Positions 52,161-63,200 of a DNA stretch of 64,000 bases are shown here, in pieces. The notes beneath the pieces are model-generated. The model was not told where the DNA came from. It saw only the letters and a program-made list of their open reading frames with translations, and ran no database searches. Position 1 is the first letter of the stretch; the number at the start of each line of letters is the position of its first letter. The position numbers and the translations under genes are program-made. This DNA comes from Hoeflea sp. IMCC20628. Lineage in GTDB: Bacteria; Pseudomonadota; Alphaproteobacteria; Rhizobiales; Rhizobiaceae. The DNA is taken from the NCBI RefSeq assembly GCF_001011155.1, contig NZ_CP011479.1:3676501-3740500 (forward strand), given 5' to 3'.

Positions 52161-52361
52161 TCAGCCGCGGTCGTCGAAATCCTCGTCCTGATTGTCCTCT
52201 TCTTCGGTGACCGGAATGGCATAGCCACCCACCAGCCAGCGATTGAGATCGACCGCACGGCAGCGATCGGAACAGAAAGGATAGTTCTCGCGCGTCGATG
52301 GCCGTCCGCATTCCGGGCACGGCTGGGCCTTTCGCAACGGGGTCACTTTGCCATCAGTCAT
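52161..52361 (-). CDS. yacG: DNA gyrase inhibitor YacG, zinc-binding
   Basis: 66 residues with the four zinc cysteines CPECG and CSDRCRAVDLNRWL typical of YacG, then an acidic tail. It binds the gyrase B subunit and inhibits supercoiling in E. coli. It lies 3 bases after the maf gene stop, in the same operon, and is the last gene before tRNA-Phe. Confidence 0.93.
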   Translation of the reverse strand: MTDGKVTPLRKAQPCPECGRPSTRENYPFCSDRCRAVDLNRWLVGGYAIPVTEEEDNQDEDFDDRG

Positions 52362-52364
52362 GGT

Positions 52365-52985
52365 TCAGCCTTCAAGCCATTTGAAATGAACGTCATAGCC
52401 TTCGCCGGTCAGCAGCGCCGTGGTCTCATAGAGCGGCAGGCCGACCACATTGGTGTAGGAGCCGACCAGCTTGACCACGAAGGTGCCTGCCAGTCCCTGG
52501 ATGGCATAGCCGCCAGCCTTGCCGCGCCACTGGCCCGAGGCCAGATAGCTTTCGATCTCGATCTTGGAGAGACGCTTGAAGCGCACACGGGTTTCGACGA
52601 TCTTCTGGCGGATGGTGCGATCGGGCGTCACCAGGCAAATGCCGGTGAAGACACGGTGATTGCGGCCCGACAGCAGATAGAGCGCGTTGGACGCCTCATC
52701 GATCTGCTCGGCCTTGGGCAGAATCCGGCGGCCAACGGCGACAACCGTGTCGGCGGCCAGGATGTAGGCGCCAGTCCAGGCGGGATCAAGCCGCGTCTCG
52801 GCAAGAGCTGCTTCCGCCTTCTCGCGCGAAAGCCGCCGCGCCAGCGAACGCGGGTGTTCGGACCGCTGCGGGGCCTCGTCGAGATCCATCGGCATCAGCC
52901 TGTCGGGGGCGATGCCTGCCTGGTCAAGCAGTTCAACCCGGCGCGGCGAACCGGATGCGAGGATGAGTTTTTGCGATCGTGCCAT
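52365..52985 (-). CDS. maf: Maf-family nucleotide pyrophosphatase
   Basis: 206 residues. N-terminal [18 protein letters not shown], central [13 protein letters not shown] with the catalytic Asp, and [11 protein letters not shown], all typical of Maf/YhdE house-cleaning pyrophosphatases (dTTP/UTP or modified nucleotides). Between infA and yacG as in other rhizobia. Confidence 0.95.
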   Translation of the reverse strand: MARSQKLILASGSPRRVELLDQAGIAPDRLMPMDLDEAPQRSEHPRSLARRLSREKAEAALAETRLDPAWTGAYILAADTVVAVGRRILPKAEQIDEASNALYLLSGRNHRVFTGICLVTPDRTIRQKIVETRVRFKRLSKIEIESYLASGQWRGKAGGYAIQGLAGTFVVKLVGSYTNVVGLPLYETTALLTGEGYDVHFKWLEG

Positions 52986-53007
52986 GGTCTGGCCTCACAC
53001 CTGTCGC

Positions 53008-53226
53008 CTATTTGAAGCGATAGGTGATGCGGCCTTTCGTCAGGTCGTAAGGCGTCATCTCGACCAGCACCTTGTCGCCAGCCAGCACACGAATACGGTT
53101 CTTGCGCATCCGGCCTGCGGTGTGAGCAATGATCTCGTGCTCGTTTTCGAGCTTTACCCGGAAAGTTGCGTTCGGCAGCAGTTCAGTGACCACGCCCGGG
53201 AATTCTAGAATTTCTTCTTTCGCCAT
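53008..53226 (-). CDS. infA: Translation initiation factor IF-1
   Basis: 72 residues, the exact usual size, OB fold: [20 protein letters not shown], then [20 protein letters not shown] and [21 protein letters not shown]. Binds the A site of the 30S subunit during initiation. Essential core gene. Confidence 0.98.
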   Translation of the reverse strand: MAKEEILEFPGVVTELLPNATFRVKLENEHEIIAHTAGRMRKNRIRVLAGDKVLVEMTPYDLTKGRITYRFK

Positions 53227-53327
53227 TCAGTGTCTGTCTTTCTTGTAGTAAAGGCGGCGCAGCATGCGCGGGCCTCAAATTTGGGCGGAACCTACACAAT
53301 GACGAGCGGTTTGTGAACCAAATTGAT

Positions 53328-53822
53328 TCAACCGCCCGCAGGCCCGCGTGACCAGCCCTTGCCGGAGGTGATACGCAGTTTCAGCATGTCGCGAACCTCG
53401 CGATAGGCATCGAGAATGCGTTCCCGGGTTCCTGTTGCCACTGTCGGGTCGGGCGTCGGCCAGTAGATCACCTCGACGGCATTGCCGCGGGTCATTTCCA
53501 GCGCCCGGTGATGGGCCTCGGGCGCCAGGGTGACGATGACGTCGAAATAGTCATCCTCGAGCTCATCTAGTGTTTGCGGCTGCCGCGCGCCAAGGTCAAG
53601 CCCGATTTCGCCCAGAACCGTATCGACAAAGGGATCGCGTTCGCCCGGGCGGACCCCGGCAGAGGCGACATAGGTGCCCGCCGGCAACACCGACCGGGCG
53701 ATGACTTCGGCCATTGGCGAGCGGATGGCGTTCATGCCACAGACAAACAGCACCGCGCCGAGTCCTGTTTTGGACCCCGAATCGGGCGGCGTCTTGACGG
53801 GATCGATGCCGGTGTCCGCCAT
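53328..53822 (-). CDS. Low-molecular-weight protein tyrosine phosphatase-like protein
   Basis: 164 residues. The CX5R phosphate loop is VLFVCGMNAIRSPMAE, and a late DPTVATGTRERILDAYREVRD carries the general acid Asp-Pro. The order between UPF0262 and infA is conserved in rhizobia. Arsenate reductase activity is possible for this fold, but no ars genes are near. Confidence 0.88.
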   Translation of the reverse strand: MADTGIDPVKTPPDSGSKTGLGAVLFVCGMNAIRSPMAEVIARSVLPAGTYVASAGVRPGERDPFVDTVLGEIGLDLGARQPQTLDELEDDYFDVIVTLAPEAHHRALEMTRGNAVEVIYWPTPDPTVATGTRERILDAYREVRDMLKLRITSGKGWSRGPAGG

Positions 53823-53830
53823 CGCGGTCT

Positions 53831-54307
53831 CTATCCGCGCCAGTGCAGCACGCAGACGAGCGTGAACAGACGCCTGGCAGTATCGAAATCCATGCCGATC
53901 TTGCCGTCCAGCCGGTCCATGAGGGTCTGCGAGCCTTCATTGTGAATGCCGCGCCGTCCCATGTCGATCGCCTCGATCTGAGACGGTGTCGATGAGCGAA
54001 TCGCCTCGTAATAGCTCTCGCAGATCATGAAATAGTCTTTGACGATGCGACGGAACGGCGTGAGCGAGAGAATATGGGTGGCCACAGGCTCATCGGACCG
54101 GGTGGAAATGGAGAACACAAGCTTAGAATCAACCAGCGAGAGCTTCAGCTTGTAGGGTCCGCCCGCATGGCCGACGGGCGCGAAGCTGTTTTCCTCGATC
54201 AGGTCAAAAATGGCGACGGCACGCTCATGCTCGACATCCGGCGTGGCGCGGCCGATGGTTTCATCGAGCACAACATCGCAGAGCCGTTGAGTGTCCGCCT
54301 CTGTCAT
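53831..54307 (-). CDS. UPF0262 family protein
   Basis: 158 residues of a family of unknown function restricted largely to alphaproteobacteria. Typical parts: [52 protein letters not shown] and [18 protein letters not shown]. Overlaps the hisD stop as ATGA. Confidence 0.92.
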   Translation of the reverse strand: MTEADTQRLCDVVLDETIGRATPDVEHERAVAIFDLIEENSFAPVGHAGGPYKLKLSLVDSKLVFSISTRSDEPVATHILSLTPFRRIVKDYFMICESYYEAIRSSTPSQIEAIDMGRRGIHNEGSQTLMDRLDGKIGMDFDTARRLFTLVCVLHWRG

Positions 54308-55620
54308 TCCTGCCCAAGCCCCCCGTCGCGGCTGTTCATCCTGATCGACACCGAGCGGGCATGGGCATCAAGCCCCTCCGCCCGTGCCAAGGTTATGGCA
54401 GCAGGACCGAGCGACTGCAACTGCTCTGCGCCCAGCCTGAGAATCGAGGTGCGCTTGACGTAATCAAGCACCGAAAGGCCGGAGGAGAACCGCGCCGAGC
54501 GCGCTGTTGGCAGAACGTGATTGGAGCCGCCGACATAATCGCCGATCACTTCGGGCGTATGGCGGCCGATGAAGATGGCGCCGGCATTGCGGATCCGGCC
54601 AGCAAGCGCCTCGGCGTCATCGGTGGCGATTTCCAGATGCTCGGCGGCAATCCGGTCGGCAAGCGGAACCGCCACATCCCAATCCGGCACCAGAATGACA
54701 GCGCCGAAATCGGCCCAGCTCTTGCGCGCCGTTTCGGCACGGCTGAGCATCGGGATCTGGCGTTCAACCGCCTCGATCACCGCTTCGCCGAAGCCCGCGT
54801 CACGGGTCATCAGAATCGATTGCGCGCCGACATCATGCTCGGCCTGGGCCAGAAGATCGGCGGCGATCCAGTCGGGATTGTTGTCGGGATCGGCCATCAC
54901 CAGCACTTCCGACGGGCCGGCGATCATGTCGATGCCGACGGTACCAAAAACCTGGCGCTTGGCGGCTGCGACCCAGGCATTGCCGGGCCCCATGATCTTG
55001 GCCACCGGGCGGATAGTCTCGGTGCCATAGGCGAGTGCGGCAATCGCCTGGGCGCCGCCGATGCGGTAGATCTCGGTAACGCCGGCGATCCGAGCTGCAG
55101 CCAGCACCACCGGGTTTAGCACGCCGTCGCGCGCCGGAACCACCATGACGATGCGTTCGACGCCTGCCACCTTGGCCGGCACCGCGTTCATCAGCACTGA
55201 ACTGGGGTAACTTGCAGTGCCACCGGGCACATAGAGCCCGACGGCCTCGATGGCAGTCCAGCGCGAACCAAGCTCGACGCCAGCGGCATCGACATAGCGG
55301 TCGTCTTTGGGCATCTGCCGCTGGTGGTGGCTGAAAATACGGGCGTGGGCGAATTCAAGTGCTGCTATGATGTCGGGATCGGTGGCCTGATAGCCCGCCT
55401 CAATGTCGGCCGCACTGACGGCGAGACCAAGCTTGCGGGTGTCGATGCCGTCAAACCGCTGGCTGAAATCGTGCAGGGCCTCGTCGCCGCGTGCGCGGAC
55501 TTCACTGACAATGGCGCACACATCCGCCTCGACGTCTGCCGAAACCTCGCGCTTGGTTGTCAGGAAGGCAGCGAAACGGCTCTCGAAATCCGGCTGCCGG
55601 TAATCAAGCCTCAATACCAA
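54304..55620 (-). CDS. hisD: Histidinol dehydrogenase
   Basis: 438 residues. Zinc- and NAD-dependent enzyme for the last two steps of histidine synthesis (L-histidinol to L-histidine). Seen: [41 protein letters not shown], and the catalytic Glu-His in AAEHLEIAT. The start is TTG, either 55620 or 55614; no ATG lies close. Not in a histidine operon here, as is common in alphaproteobacteria. Confidence 0.96.
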   Translation of the reverse strand: MVLRLDYRQPDFESRFAAFLTTKREVSADVEADVCAIVSEVRARGDEALHDFSQRFDGIDTRKLGLAVSAADIEAGYQATDPDIIAALEFAHARIFSHHQRQMPKDDRYVDAAGVELGSRWTAIEAVGLYVPGGTASYPSSVLMNAVPAKVAGVERIVMVVPARDGVLNPVVLAAARIAGVTEIYRIGGAQAIAALAYGTETIRPVAKIMGPGNAWVAAAKRQVFGTVGIDMIAGPSEVLVMADPDNNPDWIAADLLAQAEHDVGAQSILMTRDAGFGEAVIEAVERQIPMLSRAETARKSWADFGAVILVPDWDVAVPLADRIAAEHLEIATDDAEALAGRIRNAGAIFIGRHTPEVIGDYVGGSNHVLPTARSARFSSGLSVLDYVKRTSILRLGAEQLQSLGPAAITLARAEGLDAHARSVSIRMNSRDGGLGQE

Positions 55621-55755
55621 TACCCTGTCCCCATTTCATGCGTTGTCTCTTGCACAATCCGCGTCACACCAATCCGGATCCGGGTGGCATGCATTGGATC
55701 CTTGTCTTTACATGTCGTTACCGAAAAACCGCCGCACAGTCTTGCGCGGCATGCA

Positions 55756-56193
55756 TCAGTCGCCGAGCGGATGGCGCGGCTTGAACTTTGTTTCCCAGCC
55801 ACCGCCAATATCGGCAAACTGGGCTTCAACACAATCGACTTCCAGGCGGATCACCGCGCCGCCGGACAACACCAGTTCGATCGCGCCTGCGGGCGCTTCA
55901 TCGCCTGGAACAAATGTTACCGCCAGCAGCGCATGCACGGTGTCGGCATCCTTGAGATTGATGCCGCGCGATTTGACCGCCTGAACCTGTTTGATCGCAA
56001 GCACCGCACGGCGGCGTTCAAAAGTCTTGCGGTCTTTTCCCTCTTCCCAGACAAACCGGTTTGCCTCCAGAGTGAAGGTCTGCTCCTTCCCCAGAAACGC
56101 AGTATCTCCGGTTTTGAAAACAGCATCTTGCAGATAGGCGGAAATCACAGCCAGGTCTGCGTCGTCAAGCGCGATCAGTTTCAGACTGTCCAT
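55756..56193 (-). CDS. DUF2948 family protein
   Basis: 145 residues, a conserved alphaproteobacterial protein found between murA and hisD: LKLIALDDADLAVISAYLQDAV at the start, WEEGKDRKTFERRRAVLAI in the middle, LSGGAVIRLEVDCVEAQFADIG late. Function unknown. Confidence 0.9.
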   Translation of the reverse strand: MDSLKLIALDDADLAVISAYLQDAVFKTGDTAFLGKEQTFTLEANRFVWEEGKDRKTFERRRAVLAIKQVQAVKSRGINLKDADTVHALLAVTFVPGDEAPAGAIELVLSGGAVIRLEVDCVEAQFADIGGGWETKFKPRHPLGD

Positions 56194-56319
56194 GGAATCC
56201 TCGATATATTTTCATTTACGGCGCGACCCGCCGCACGGTGTGTGCTGCACTGCAAGGTAGGTACGCGCAGTGGAAAGCGCAATGAGCAGAAGGTTGCGGT
56301 TTCGGCGGCTAGCAAGGCT

Positions 56320-57609
56320 TTATTCGCTGACACGCTCGACCACAGCCCCGCAGTTGGTGAGCTTTTCTTCGAGCCGTTCAAATCCGCGATCGAGATGGTA
56401 GACCCGGTTGACGATGGTTTCGCCTTCCGCAGCCAGACCGGCGATGACCAGCGACACCGAAGCGCGCAAATCAGTCGCCATCACCGGCGCTCCCCGCAAG
56501 GTCGGCACACCGGTGACCGTCGCTGTCTGACCGGAAAGCGATATGTTGGCGCCGAGGCGAGCCAGTTCCTGCACATGCATGAAGCGGTTTTCGAAGATCG
56601 TTTCGGTGATATGGGACACGCCGTTGGCGCGGCTCATCAAGGCCATGAATTGCGCCTGAAGGTCGGTCGGAAAGCCGGGAAACGGATCAGTCGTCACATC
56701 GACCGGCAAAATGTCGCCGCCATTGCGGCGAACCCGAATGCCGCCCTCTTCCTGGATGATCCCGGTTCCGGTCCGGCGCAGCGCCAAAAGGGCGTTTTCC
56801 AGCAATGATGAAGAGGTGTTTTCGAGCAGGACATCGCCACCGGTCATGGCCACGGCCATGGCGTAGGTGCCGGTTTCGATGCGATCGGGCAGAACCCGGT
56901 GGCGCGCACCCGACAGCGAGGTGACGCCGTCGATTGTAATGGTCGAGGTGCCCGCGCCGGAAATCTTTGCGCCCATGGCAATCAGGCAATTGGCAAGATC
57001 GACGACTTCGGGTTCGCGCGCGGCGTTCTCGATCACCGTCTGGCCCTTGGCCAGCGTCGCCGCCATCAGCATCACATGGGTGGCGCCAACCGAAACCTTC
57101 GGGAACACGTAGCGGCCGCCGATCAGGCCCTTGGGGGCGCGGGCATCGACATAGCCGTTCTCGATGTTGATCTCGGCGCCGAGATGGCGAAGACCGTCGA
57201 TGAACAGGTCGACCGGCCGTGTGCCGATGGCGCAGCCACCCGGCAGCGAGACCTTGGCCACGCCCATGCGGGCCAGCAACGGCCCGATGACCCAGAAACT
57301 GGCGCGCATCTTCGAGACAAGCTCATAGGGCGCGGTGGTGTCGACGATGGTGCGGGCGGTGAAATGCACCGTGCGGGCGTAGGCCGTGTCCTGCCGCTCG
57401 CGGCGCCCGACGACGGCAATATCGACACCGTGATTGCCGAGAATGCGCTGCAGCTGCTCGACATCGGCCAGATGCGGCAGATTCTCCAGCGTCAGCGTGT
57501 CATCGGTAAGCAGCGAAGCTATCATCAGCGGCAGCGCTGCGTTTTTCGCGCCGGAAATCGGAATGACGCCATTGAGCGGGTTTCCGCCAACGATCCTGAT
57601 GCGATCCAT
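56320..57609 (-). CDS. murA: UDP-N-acetylglucosamine 1-carboxyvinyltransferase
   Basis: 429 residues. First committed step of peptidoglycan synthesis, transfer of enolpyruvate from PEP. Catalytic Lys-Asn in [12 protein letters not shown], active Cys in [15 protein letters not shown] (so fosfomycin-sensitive type), [18 protein letters not shown] and [18 protein letters not shown]. Standard length. Confidence 0.97.
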   Translation of the reverse strand: MDRIRIVGGNPLNGVIPISGAKNAALPLMIASLLTDDTLTLENLPHLADVEQLQRILGNHGVDIAVVGRRERQDTAYARTVHFTARTIVDTTAPYELVSKMRASFWVIGPLLARMGVAKVSLPGGCAIGTRPVDLFIDGLRHLGAEINIENGYVDARAPKGLIGGRYVFPKVSVGATHVMLMAATLAKGQTVIENAAREPEVVDLANCLIAMGAKISGAGTSTITIDGVTSLSGARHRVLPDRIETGTYAMAVAMTGGDVLLENTSSSLLENALLALRRTGTGIIQEEGGIRVRRNGGDILPVDVTTDPFPGFPTDLQAQFMALMSRANGVSHITETIFENRFMHVQELARLGANISLSGQTATVTGVPTLRGAPVMATDLRASVSLVIAGLAAEGETIVNRVYHLDRGFERLEEKLTNCGAVVERVSE

Positions 57610-57726
57610 GCTGTCCTCTTGGGGTTTCAGACCACGCCTTTGATGCGGCGGCGGCTTGCTTCTAAATATCTGCGGCGGTGTTTAAACCATCCGGGAGAAT
57701 GCGGCAACATGAGGACAGGATTGCCG

Positions 57727-57933
57727 TCAATCGGAATCGTCGCTGTCCACTGCACCAGTTTTGGAGGCTGCAGGCAGGCCCTCGGCCTCGTCTGCCCGGC
57801 CCTCGCGGCGGGCCCGCGTCTGGGCCTTGCGGCGTTGCAGATTGGCGCGCAGTTGCTCGGCGCTTCGCTCGGCGCGTTTGGCGGCCTGGCGCTCAGCCTC
57901 GGTGATCCGGTCTTGGGGAGATTTCTGGGTCAT
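57727..57933 (-). CDS. Small basic conserved hypothetical protein
   Basis: 68 residues, mostly a charged helix (TEAERQAAKRAERSAEQLRANLQRRKAQ) followed by RARREGRADEAEGLPA, a pattern I know from short proteins next to murA in Rhizobiaceae. Start 57933 chosen; the longer frame to 58038 has no conserved part. Function unknown. Confidence 0.6.
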   Translation of the reverse strand: MTQKSPQDRITEAERQAAKRAERSAEQLRANLQRRKAQTRARREGRADEAEGLPAASKTGAVDSDDSD

Positions 57934-58319
57934 GTCAAAGCTTCGATAGCCTAAAACTCTCTCGAGGTGAAGATGCAGCTGTCCGGTTGGGGCCTGCCCT
58001 TTATCAAGGCATACGGATATGGCCGCGATGGCACGCATGTAAATTGGACCATGTCATGCGGCTTGAACGTCAGTCTCTCGAGCAACCGTATTTCATCAGC
58101 CAAAGCGCGGTTTTTCAGCATGCTCAGCCAACCCTGCGCAGGCAATGTCGAAGTTGCCACAACATTCGCCCGTTTGGGCTTGCGCTCCTGTCCAAGCTGT
58201 GGCAATAGCGGGCCGCTTCAGTCGTTTACAGCCTCTCGATATTTGAGCGAGAGTACATGGACAGCAACTGACGGAGACAATCCTCCGATCTGGTCGCCAC
58301 TCCGGCACTGAAGCAAAGG
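57934..58319. other. Intergenic stretch before tRNA-Thr
   Basis: 386 bases with no supported gene. The 114-residue frame at 57967-58311 lacks family features. It should contain promoters for tRNA-Thr (plus) and the small protein gene (minus). Confidence 0.4.
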
Positions 58320-58394
<75 letters not shown>

Positions 58395-58460
58395 GTTTCA
58401 AGCATTAGAAATCAATAACTTGTTGGTTTTGAAAGGCTAATCCTTCTCACTGTTCCATCA

Positions 58461-58473
58461 CACTGTTACAGTG
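58461..58473. promoter_or_regulatory. Dyad CACTGT-T-ACAGTG at the integrase start
   Basis: Perfect 13-base palindrome that ends against the GGAGC ribosome site of the integrase gene; a half site CACTGTT also occurs at 58448-58454. Position suits a repressor of integrase expression. Confidence 0.45.
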
Positions 58474-58478
58474 GAGCA

Positions 58479-60176
58479 ATGGAATCGATGCCTGGACATC
58501 CCCGCCTCTTTCGTCGTGGAGCGACCTTCTATCATCGCGCCGCTATCCCTGCTGACATCAAGGCGACCTACCCCAAAACCGAAGAAACCTTCTCGCTCAA
58601 GACGAAGGATTACCGGGAGGCCGTGCGGAGGGTTCGGATACAAGCTGCAAGGATTGATCGCCTATTTGAAGCTCATCGACAGGAGCTGAAACGCGAGGCA
58701 GAACCAGCACTTGCCGAGCTTACTCCAGCGCAAATCGAATATATTGGCGAGGTTTATTATGCCCATATCCTTGACGAAGACGAGGAGATAAGGCTGTCGG
58801 GTTTCGAAGGAAGCTCATTTGAAGAACGTGCTGAGCTAACCGACACGCTTGACGGCGTAAACCGCGAGTATCTGGCTCGCGGTATTCAAGACGAGTTTTT
58901 CTCTGACGAAGCAGCCGAAATCCTGACATGGACTAACGTGAATCTGAAGCTCGCCCCTGATTCTCCAAGCTGGCCGCGGCTCATTCGTGAGCTCCAATCA
59001 GCCAGAATAAAAGCAACCGATGCGATACGTGCCCGGAACAAGGGAGACGTCGTTAAGACACCTGTCGTCAAATCTGACACTCAAATTTCCAGCGTTGATA
59101 CTCCACTATTGTCCGAGACGATAACCCGCTGGGTGGAAGAGAAAAGGCGGACTTCATGGGAACAGAAGACAGCAGACGCGTACCGGATATGGGCGGACCG
59201 TTTTGTGACCTTGGCGGGTGACAAAGCACTTGAAGCATACGGCAAGGCTGACGCGCGAACCTTCAAAGAAGCCTTGGTGGCTCTTCCCGCAAACTGGTCC
59301 AATCATCCCGACTTGAAAAACATGCAGTTTGATAAAGCTGCAAAGAAGGCCAGCGCCCTTGGGCTGCCCCCCATGTCGGTTTCCAACGTCAACAAGATCA
59401 TCGGGTTTGTCGGAGCCTTCTGGAATTGGGCGAAGGCGCATTACGATGGAGTCACCGGCAACCCGTTTGATGGCATGAAGCTGAAGAAGAGTGGTAAGGC
59501 CCGAGATGAGCGCCACCCGTTCACCCCGGATGAACTCAAGTCTATTTTTAACGCACCTCTCTATACTGGCTGCCGAAGCGCCAGAGCGTGGCGAACCCCC
59601 GGTGACTTCATTCCTAGGAACTCCGGCCTCTACTGGGTTCCCCTGATTGCGCTGTTTACGGGAGCAAGATCGGGCGAGATCATTCAGCTCTACACATCTG
59701 ACGTTGTCGAAAAAGATGGCATACTTCGCTTTGAATTGACCGACGACGGGGATGATCAACGGCTCAAGACTTCGACATCGCACCGGTTCATTCCCGTTCA
59801 TCGCACCTTAAAAGAACTGGGACTACCTGAGTTCGTTCAGAAACGCCGAAACGAAGGCCAGCTTCGGCTCTTCCCTGAGATGTCCAAGGGGTCAGACGGT
59901 TACTATTCGTCCCCGTATTCACGCCAGTTCCGCCGCTTGCTGGAAAGCGTTGGCGCCAAACACGCCAAAAATGCGTTTCACAGCTTCCGTCACAGCTTCG
60001 AGGATGCCTGTCGCAACAATGGGATCTCTTCTGAGATCATGAATGCCCTGCAGGGTCATTCCGAGCGTGGCATGGGGGATAGGTACGGAAGCGGCTTCCA
60101 CTTGAAACGCCTTGCCGAAGCGATTGAGAAGCTCGATTATGAAGGCTTGGATCTGTCACATCTGAAACCCGACTAG
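58479..60176 (+). CDS. Tyrosine recombinase (phage-type integrase) of the tRNA-Thr element
   Basis: 565 residues. N-terminal DUF6538-like part (LFRRGATFYHRAAIPADIK), a long middle with SAM-like core-binding domain (about 205-330), and the catalytic domain with Arg in LFTGARSGEI, Lys strand region RLKTSTSHRFIPVH, HSFRHSF (His-x-x-Arg), GHSERGMGDRYG with the second His and the likely nucleophile Tyr. Integrates or excises the island at the 3' end of tRNA-Thr. Appears intact. Confidence 0.93.
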   Translation: MESMPGHPRLFRRGATFYHRAAIPADIKATYPKTEETFSLKTKDYREAVRRVRIQAARIDRLFEAHRQELKREAEPALAELTPAQIEYIGEVYYAHILDEDEEIRLSGFEGSSFEERAELTDTLDGVNREYLARGIQDEFFSDEAAEILTWTNVNLKLAPDSPSWPRLIRELQSARIKATDAIRARNKGDVVKTPVVKSDTQISSVDTPLLSETITRWVEEKRRTSWEQKTADAYRIWADRFVTLAGDKALEAYGKADARTFKEALVALPANWSNHPDLKNMQFDKAAKKASALGLPPMSVSNVNKIIGFVGAFWNWAKAHYDGVTGNPFDGMKLKKSGKARDERHPFTPDELKSIFNAPLYTGCRSARAWRTPGDFIPRNSGLYWVPLIALFTGARSGEIIQLYTSDVVEKDGILRFELTDDGDDQRLKTSTSHRFIPVHRTLKELGLPEFVQKRRNEGQLRLFPEMSKGSDGYYSSPYSRQFRRLLESVGAKHAKNAFHSFRHSFEDACRNNGISSEIMNALQGHSERGMGDRYGSGFHLKRLAEAIEKLDYEGLDLSHLKPD

Positions 60177-60248
60177 CGTCCGGTTGTATGTTCAGCGTGT
60201 ATGCCTTAGCAATTGTAGAGATATTTCATTTTATGATTTGGCAGCGTC

Positions 60249-63200
60249 ATGCGCTCTACGAATTTTGACCATCTCAAACCTCTCAGCAGCGAGTTGCATC
60301 GCCTTGGCGTTTTGGCAGAGCGGTTCTTCGCAGAGGACGCCAACACATCGCTGATCAAGAGTCGGCAGTTCTCGGAATATATGGTCAAGGAGATCGCGGC
60401 GATCACCGGCAGCTATGACCCGGCGAAACGCGAAGGGACTAACGATCTCCTGCGCCGATTGTCTGCCGAGCAGGTTCTCCCCCGTGAGGTTGTGGATGTA
60501 TTCCACGCTGTTCGCAAGAAAGGCAACGAAGCAACTCACGACTTCACCGGAACGCCATCGGATGCCCTCGCTGCACTGAAGTTCTGCCGGACCCTTGGCG
60601 TCTGGTATCGCCGGACCTATGGGCGTGACCCCAATTTCAAACCCGGCCCCTTCGTTCCACCGAAAGCTCCGGATCAGGTCGATGAAACGACCCGAGTGGA
60701 ACTCGAAGCTTTGCGCACAGATGTGCGTGAAAAAGAGGCGCAGTTGTCTGCTGCTCAAGCCTCCGCCGAAGAACAAGCCACGGCCCGAGAAGCAGCTGAA
60801 GAACTTGCGCGGCAGTCAGTTGAGGAAAGCGCCATCTGGGAGCAGTCAGCTCTTGAGCTGGAAGCCAACCAGGCCGAGCTTGCCAAGAAGCTTGCCGAAC
60901 TTCAGAAACAGGCTCAGTCGGAACCCGAACAACAGAAGCTTGAGTTCAAACAGGCAGCCAGAGATGCCGCCAGCCGGTTGGAACTGGACGAAGCTGATAC
61001 GCGGCTTCTGATCGATGTCCAACTGATGGATATGGGCTGGGAAGCTGACACCAAGGAGCTTCTGCATTCCAAGGGCACTCGTCCCGAGATCGGGCGCAAC
61101 CTGGCAATCGCGGAATGGCCGACCGAAACCGGCCCGGTCGACTACGCGCTGTTTATCGGGCTGACTTGCGTTGGCGTTATTGAAGCAAAACGGGAGTCGG
61201 TGGATGTCCCATCAACCCTGATACAGGCTGAGCGCTATGCTCAGTCCATCCGGTTGACCGACGAAGAGGCCCACCCTGATGCCTCGTGGAAGCACGGGCT
61301 GGATGATCCGTACCGGGTTCCGTTTGTCTTCGCCACCAATGGCCGACCCTTCGTCCGTCAGTGGAAAACCAAGTCCGGCATCTGGTATCGCGATGTGCGG
61401 CGCTCAACCAACCAAGCGCTGGCTCTGCTGCAATGGTTCTCACCCAAGGATCTTCTGGACAAGCTGGAAACAGATGTCGACGCGGCGGCGCAGGGTCTTG
61501 CGGAAGAAAGCTTCGGCAGGGGTAAATTGCGGCCCTACCAGGAAGACGCGGTTGAAGCCATTGAGACCGCAATCGAGGCCGGGCAGCGGGACGTTCTGAT
61601 CTCGATGGCCACCGGCACCGGCAAGACCCGGACCAGCATTGCGCTGATGTACCGGTTGCTCAAGCACAAGCGCTTCAGACGCATCCTCTTTCTGGTGGAC
61701 CGCAAGGCGCTGGGCAAACAAACCGAGGACGCGCTGGACACTACGGAGCTGGAAGGGCTTTTGAACTTCGCCCAGATCTACAAGGTCGCCGGGCTTGGTC
61801 AGAAGATGCCGGAGCCCGAGGATCAGGTACAGGTCGCAACGGTGCAGTCGCTCATCGCGCGGATCCTTAATGAACCCGATGTCTCCAAGCGGCCCACGCC
61901 AGGCACTTTTGATTGCATCATCGTAGATGAGGCGCACCGGGGTTACACGCTGGATGCGGAACTCAGGGAAACCGACATCGGCTTTCGAAACCTGGATGAT
62001 TACCAATCAGCCTACCGGCAAATCCTCGACTACTTCGATGCAGTCAAGGTCGCGCTGACGGCAACCCCTGCCCTACACACGCGGGAGATCTTCGGTCACC
62101 CGGTGTATCACTACGGCTATCGTCAGGCCGTCGTCGAAGGCTATCTCAATGATCACCTGCCGCCCCGGCGCATCACCACGGCGCTGGCGGAAGCCGGGAT
62201 CCACTTCGAGGGCGGTGAGGAAGTCGAGATTGCCGACCGCAAGACCGGTCAGATTGATCTCTTCGCGCTGCCGGACGATGTCGAGCTCGATTATGATCTC
62301 GCGGCCTTCAATAAGAAGGTCTATTCAGAGGCCTTCAATCAGGTGGTCTGTCGGGCATTGGCCACCGAGATCCCACCGGACAGTCCGGGCAAGACACTGA
62401 TTTTTGCTGCGCGGGATACCCATGCGGATGATGTGGTTCGGCTTCTGAACGAGGAACTCCGGGACGAATACGGCGCTAACGCCATCCCGCACAACATGGT
62501 GATGAAGATCACTGGTAGCGTAGACAACAATCAGGACTGGATACTGAAATTCAAGAATGATCCCTATCCCAAATATGTAGTGACGGTCGATTTGCTCACC
62601 ACCGGTGTGGATGTGCCCTCGATCTGCAATCTGGTTTTCCTGCGCCGGATCAAAAGCCGCATTCTTTATGACCAGATGATCGGACGAGCCACCCGCCTGT
62701 GCCCGGAGATCGGCAAGGAGTACTTCCGGATCTTCGACGCTGTCGATCTCTACGCCGAACTGCAGGAGATGTCGGACATGCGTCCGGTAGTGGTCAAACC
62801 AAACATCTCGCTTGGGCAACTGGTGGCAGACCTCACCCAGGCCGTGGACACTGACGACAAGGACTGGGTTGCCGGTCAGGTGGTGGTTCGGATGCGCAGC
62901 CTTGCCAGAAACATGGACGAGGAAACCCGCGAGAGTTTCGAACGGCACACCGGGCACACACCGGAAGCTGTCATCCAGTCCCTTGCCACCAAGTCCGGAG
63001 CCGAACTCGAAGCATGGATGACGGAGCATCCGCGTTCTGTCGAATTGCTCGAACGCAAGCCGGTCGCGGTGAAGAGGCCGGGGGATGGCGTGGTCATCTC
63101 CAACCATGAAGACGAACTTCTCCGGATCGAGGAGATCTTCGGCAAGAACACCACGCCCGAGGATTATATCGAGGGCTTTGAGCGCTATGTGCGTGATAAC

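Noticed and set aside
55324-56808. 494-residue frame on the plus strand across hisD, DUF2948 and murA
   Set aside because: It crosses three well-supported minus-strand genes and shows no conserved domain.
57967-58311. 114-residue frame before tRNA-Thr
   Set aside because: Serine-rich low-information product, no ribosome site, no known relatives; I leave the region as intergenic.
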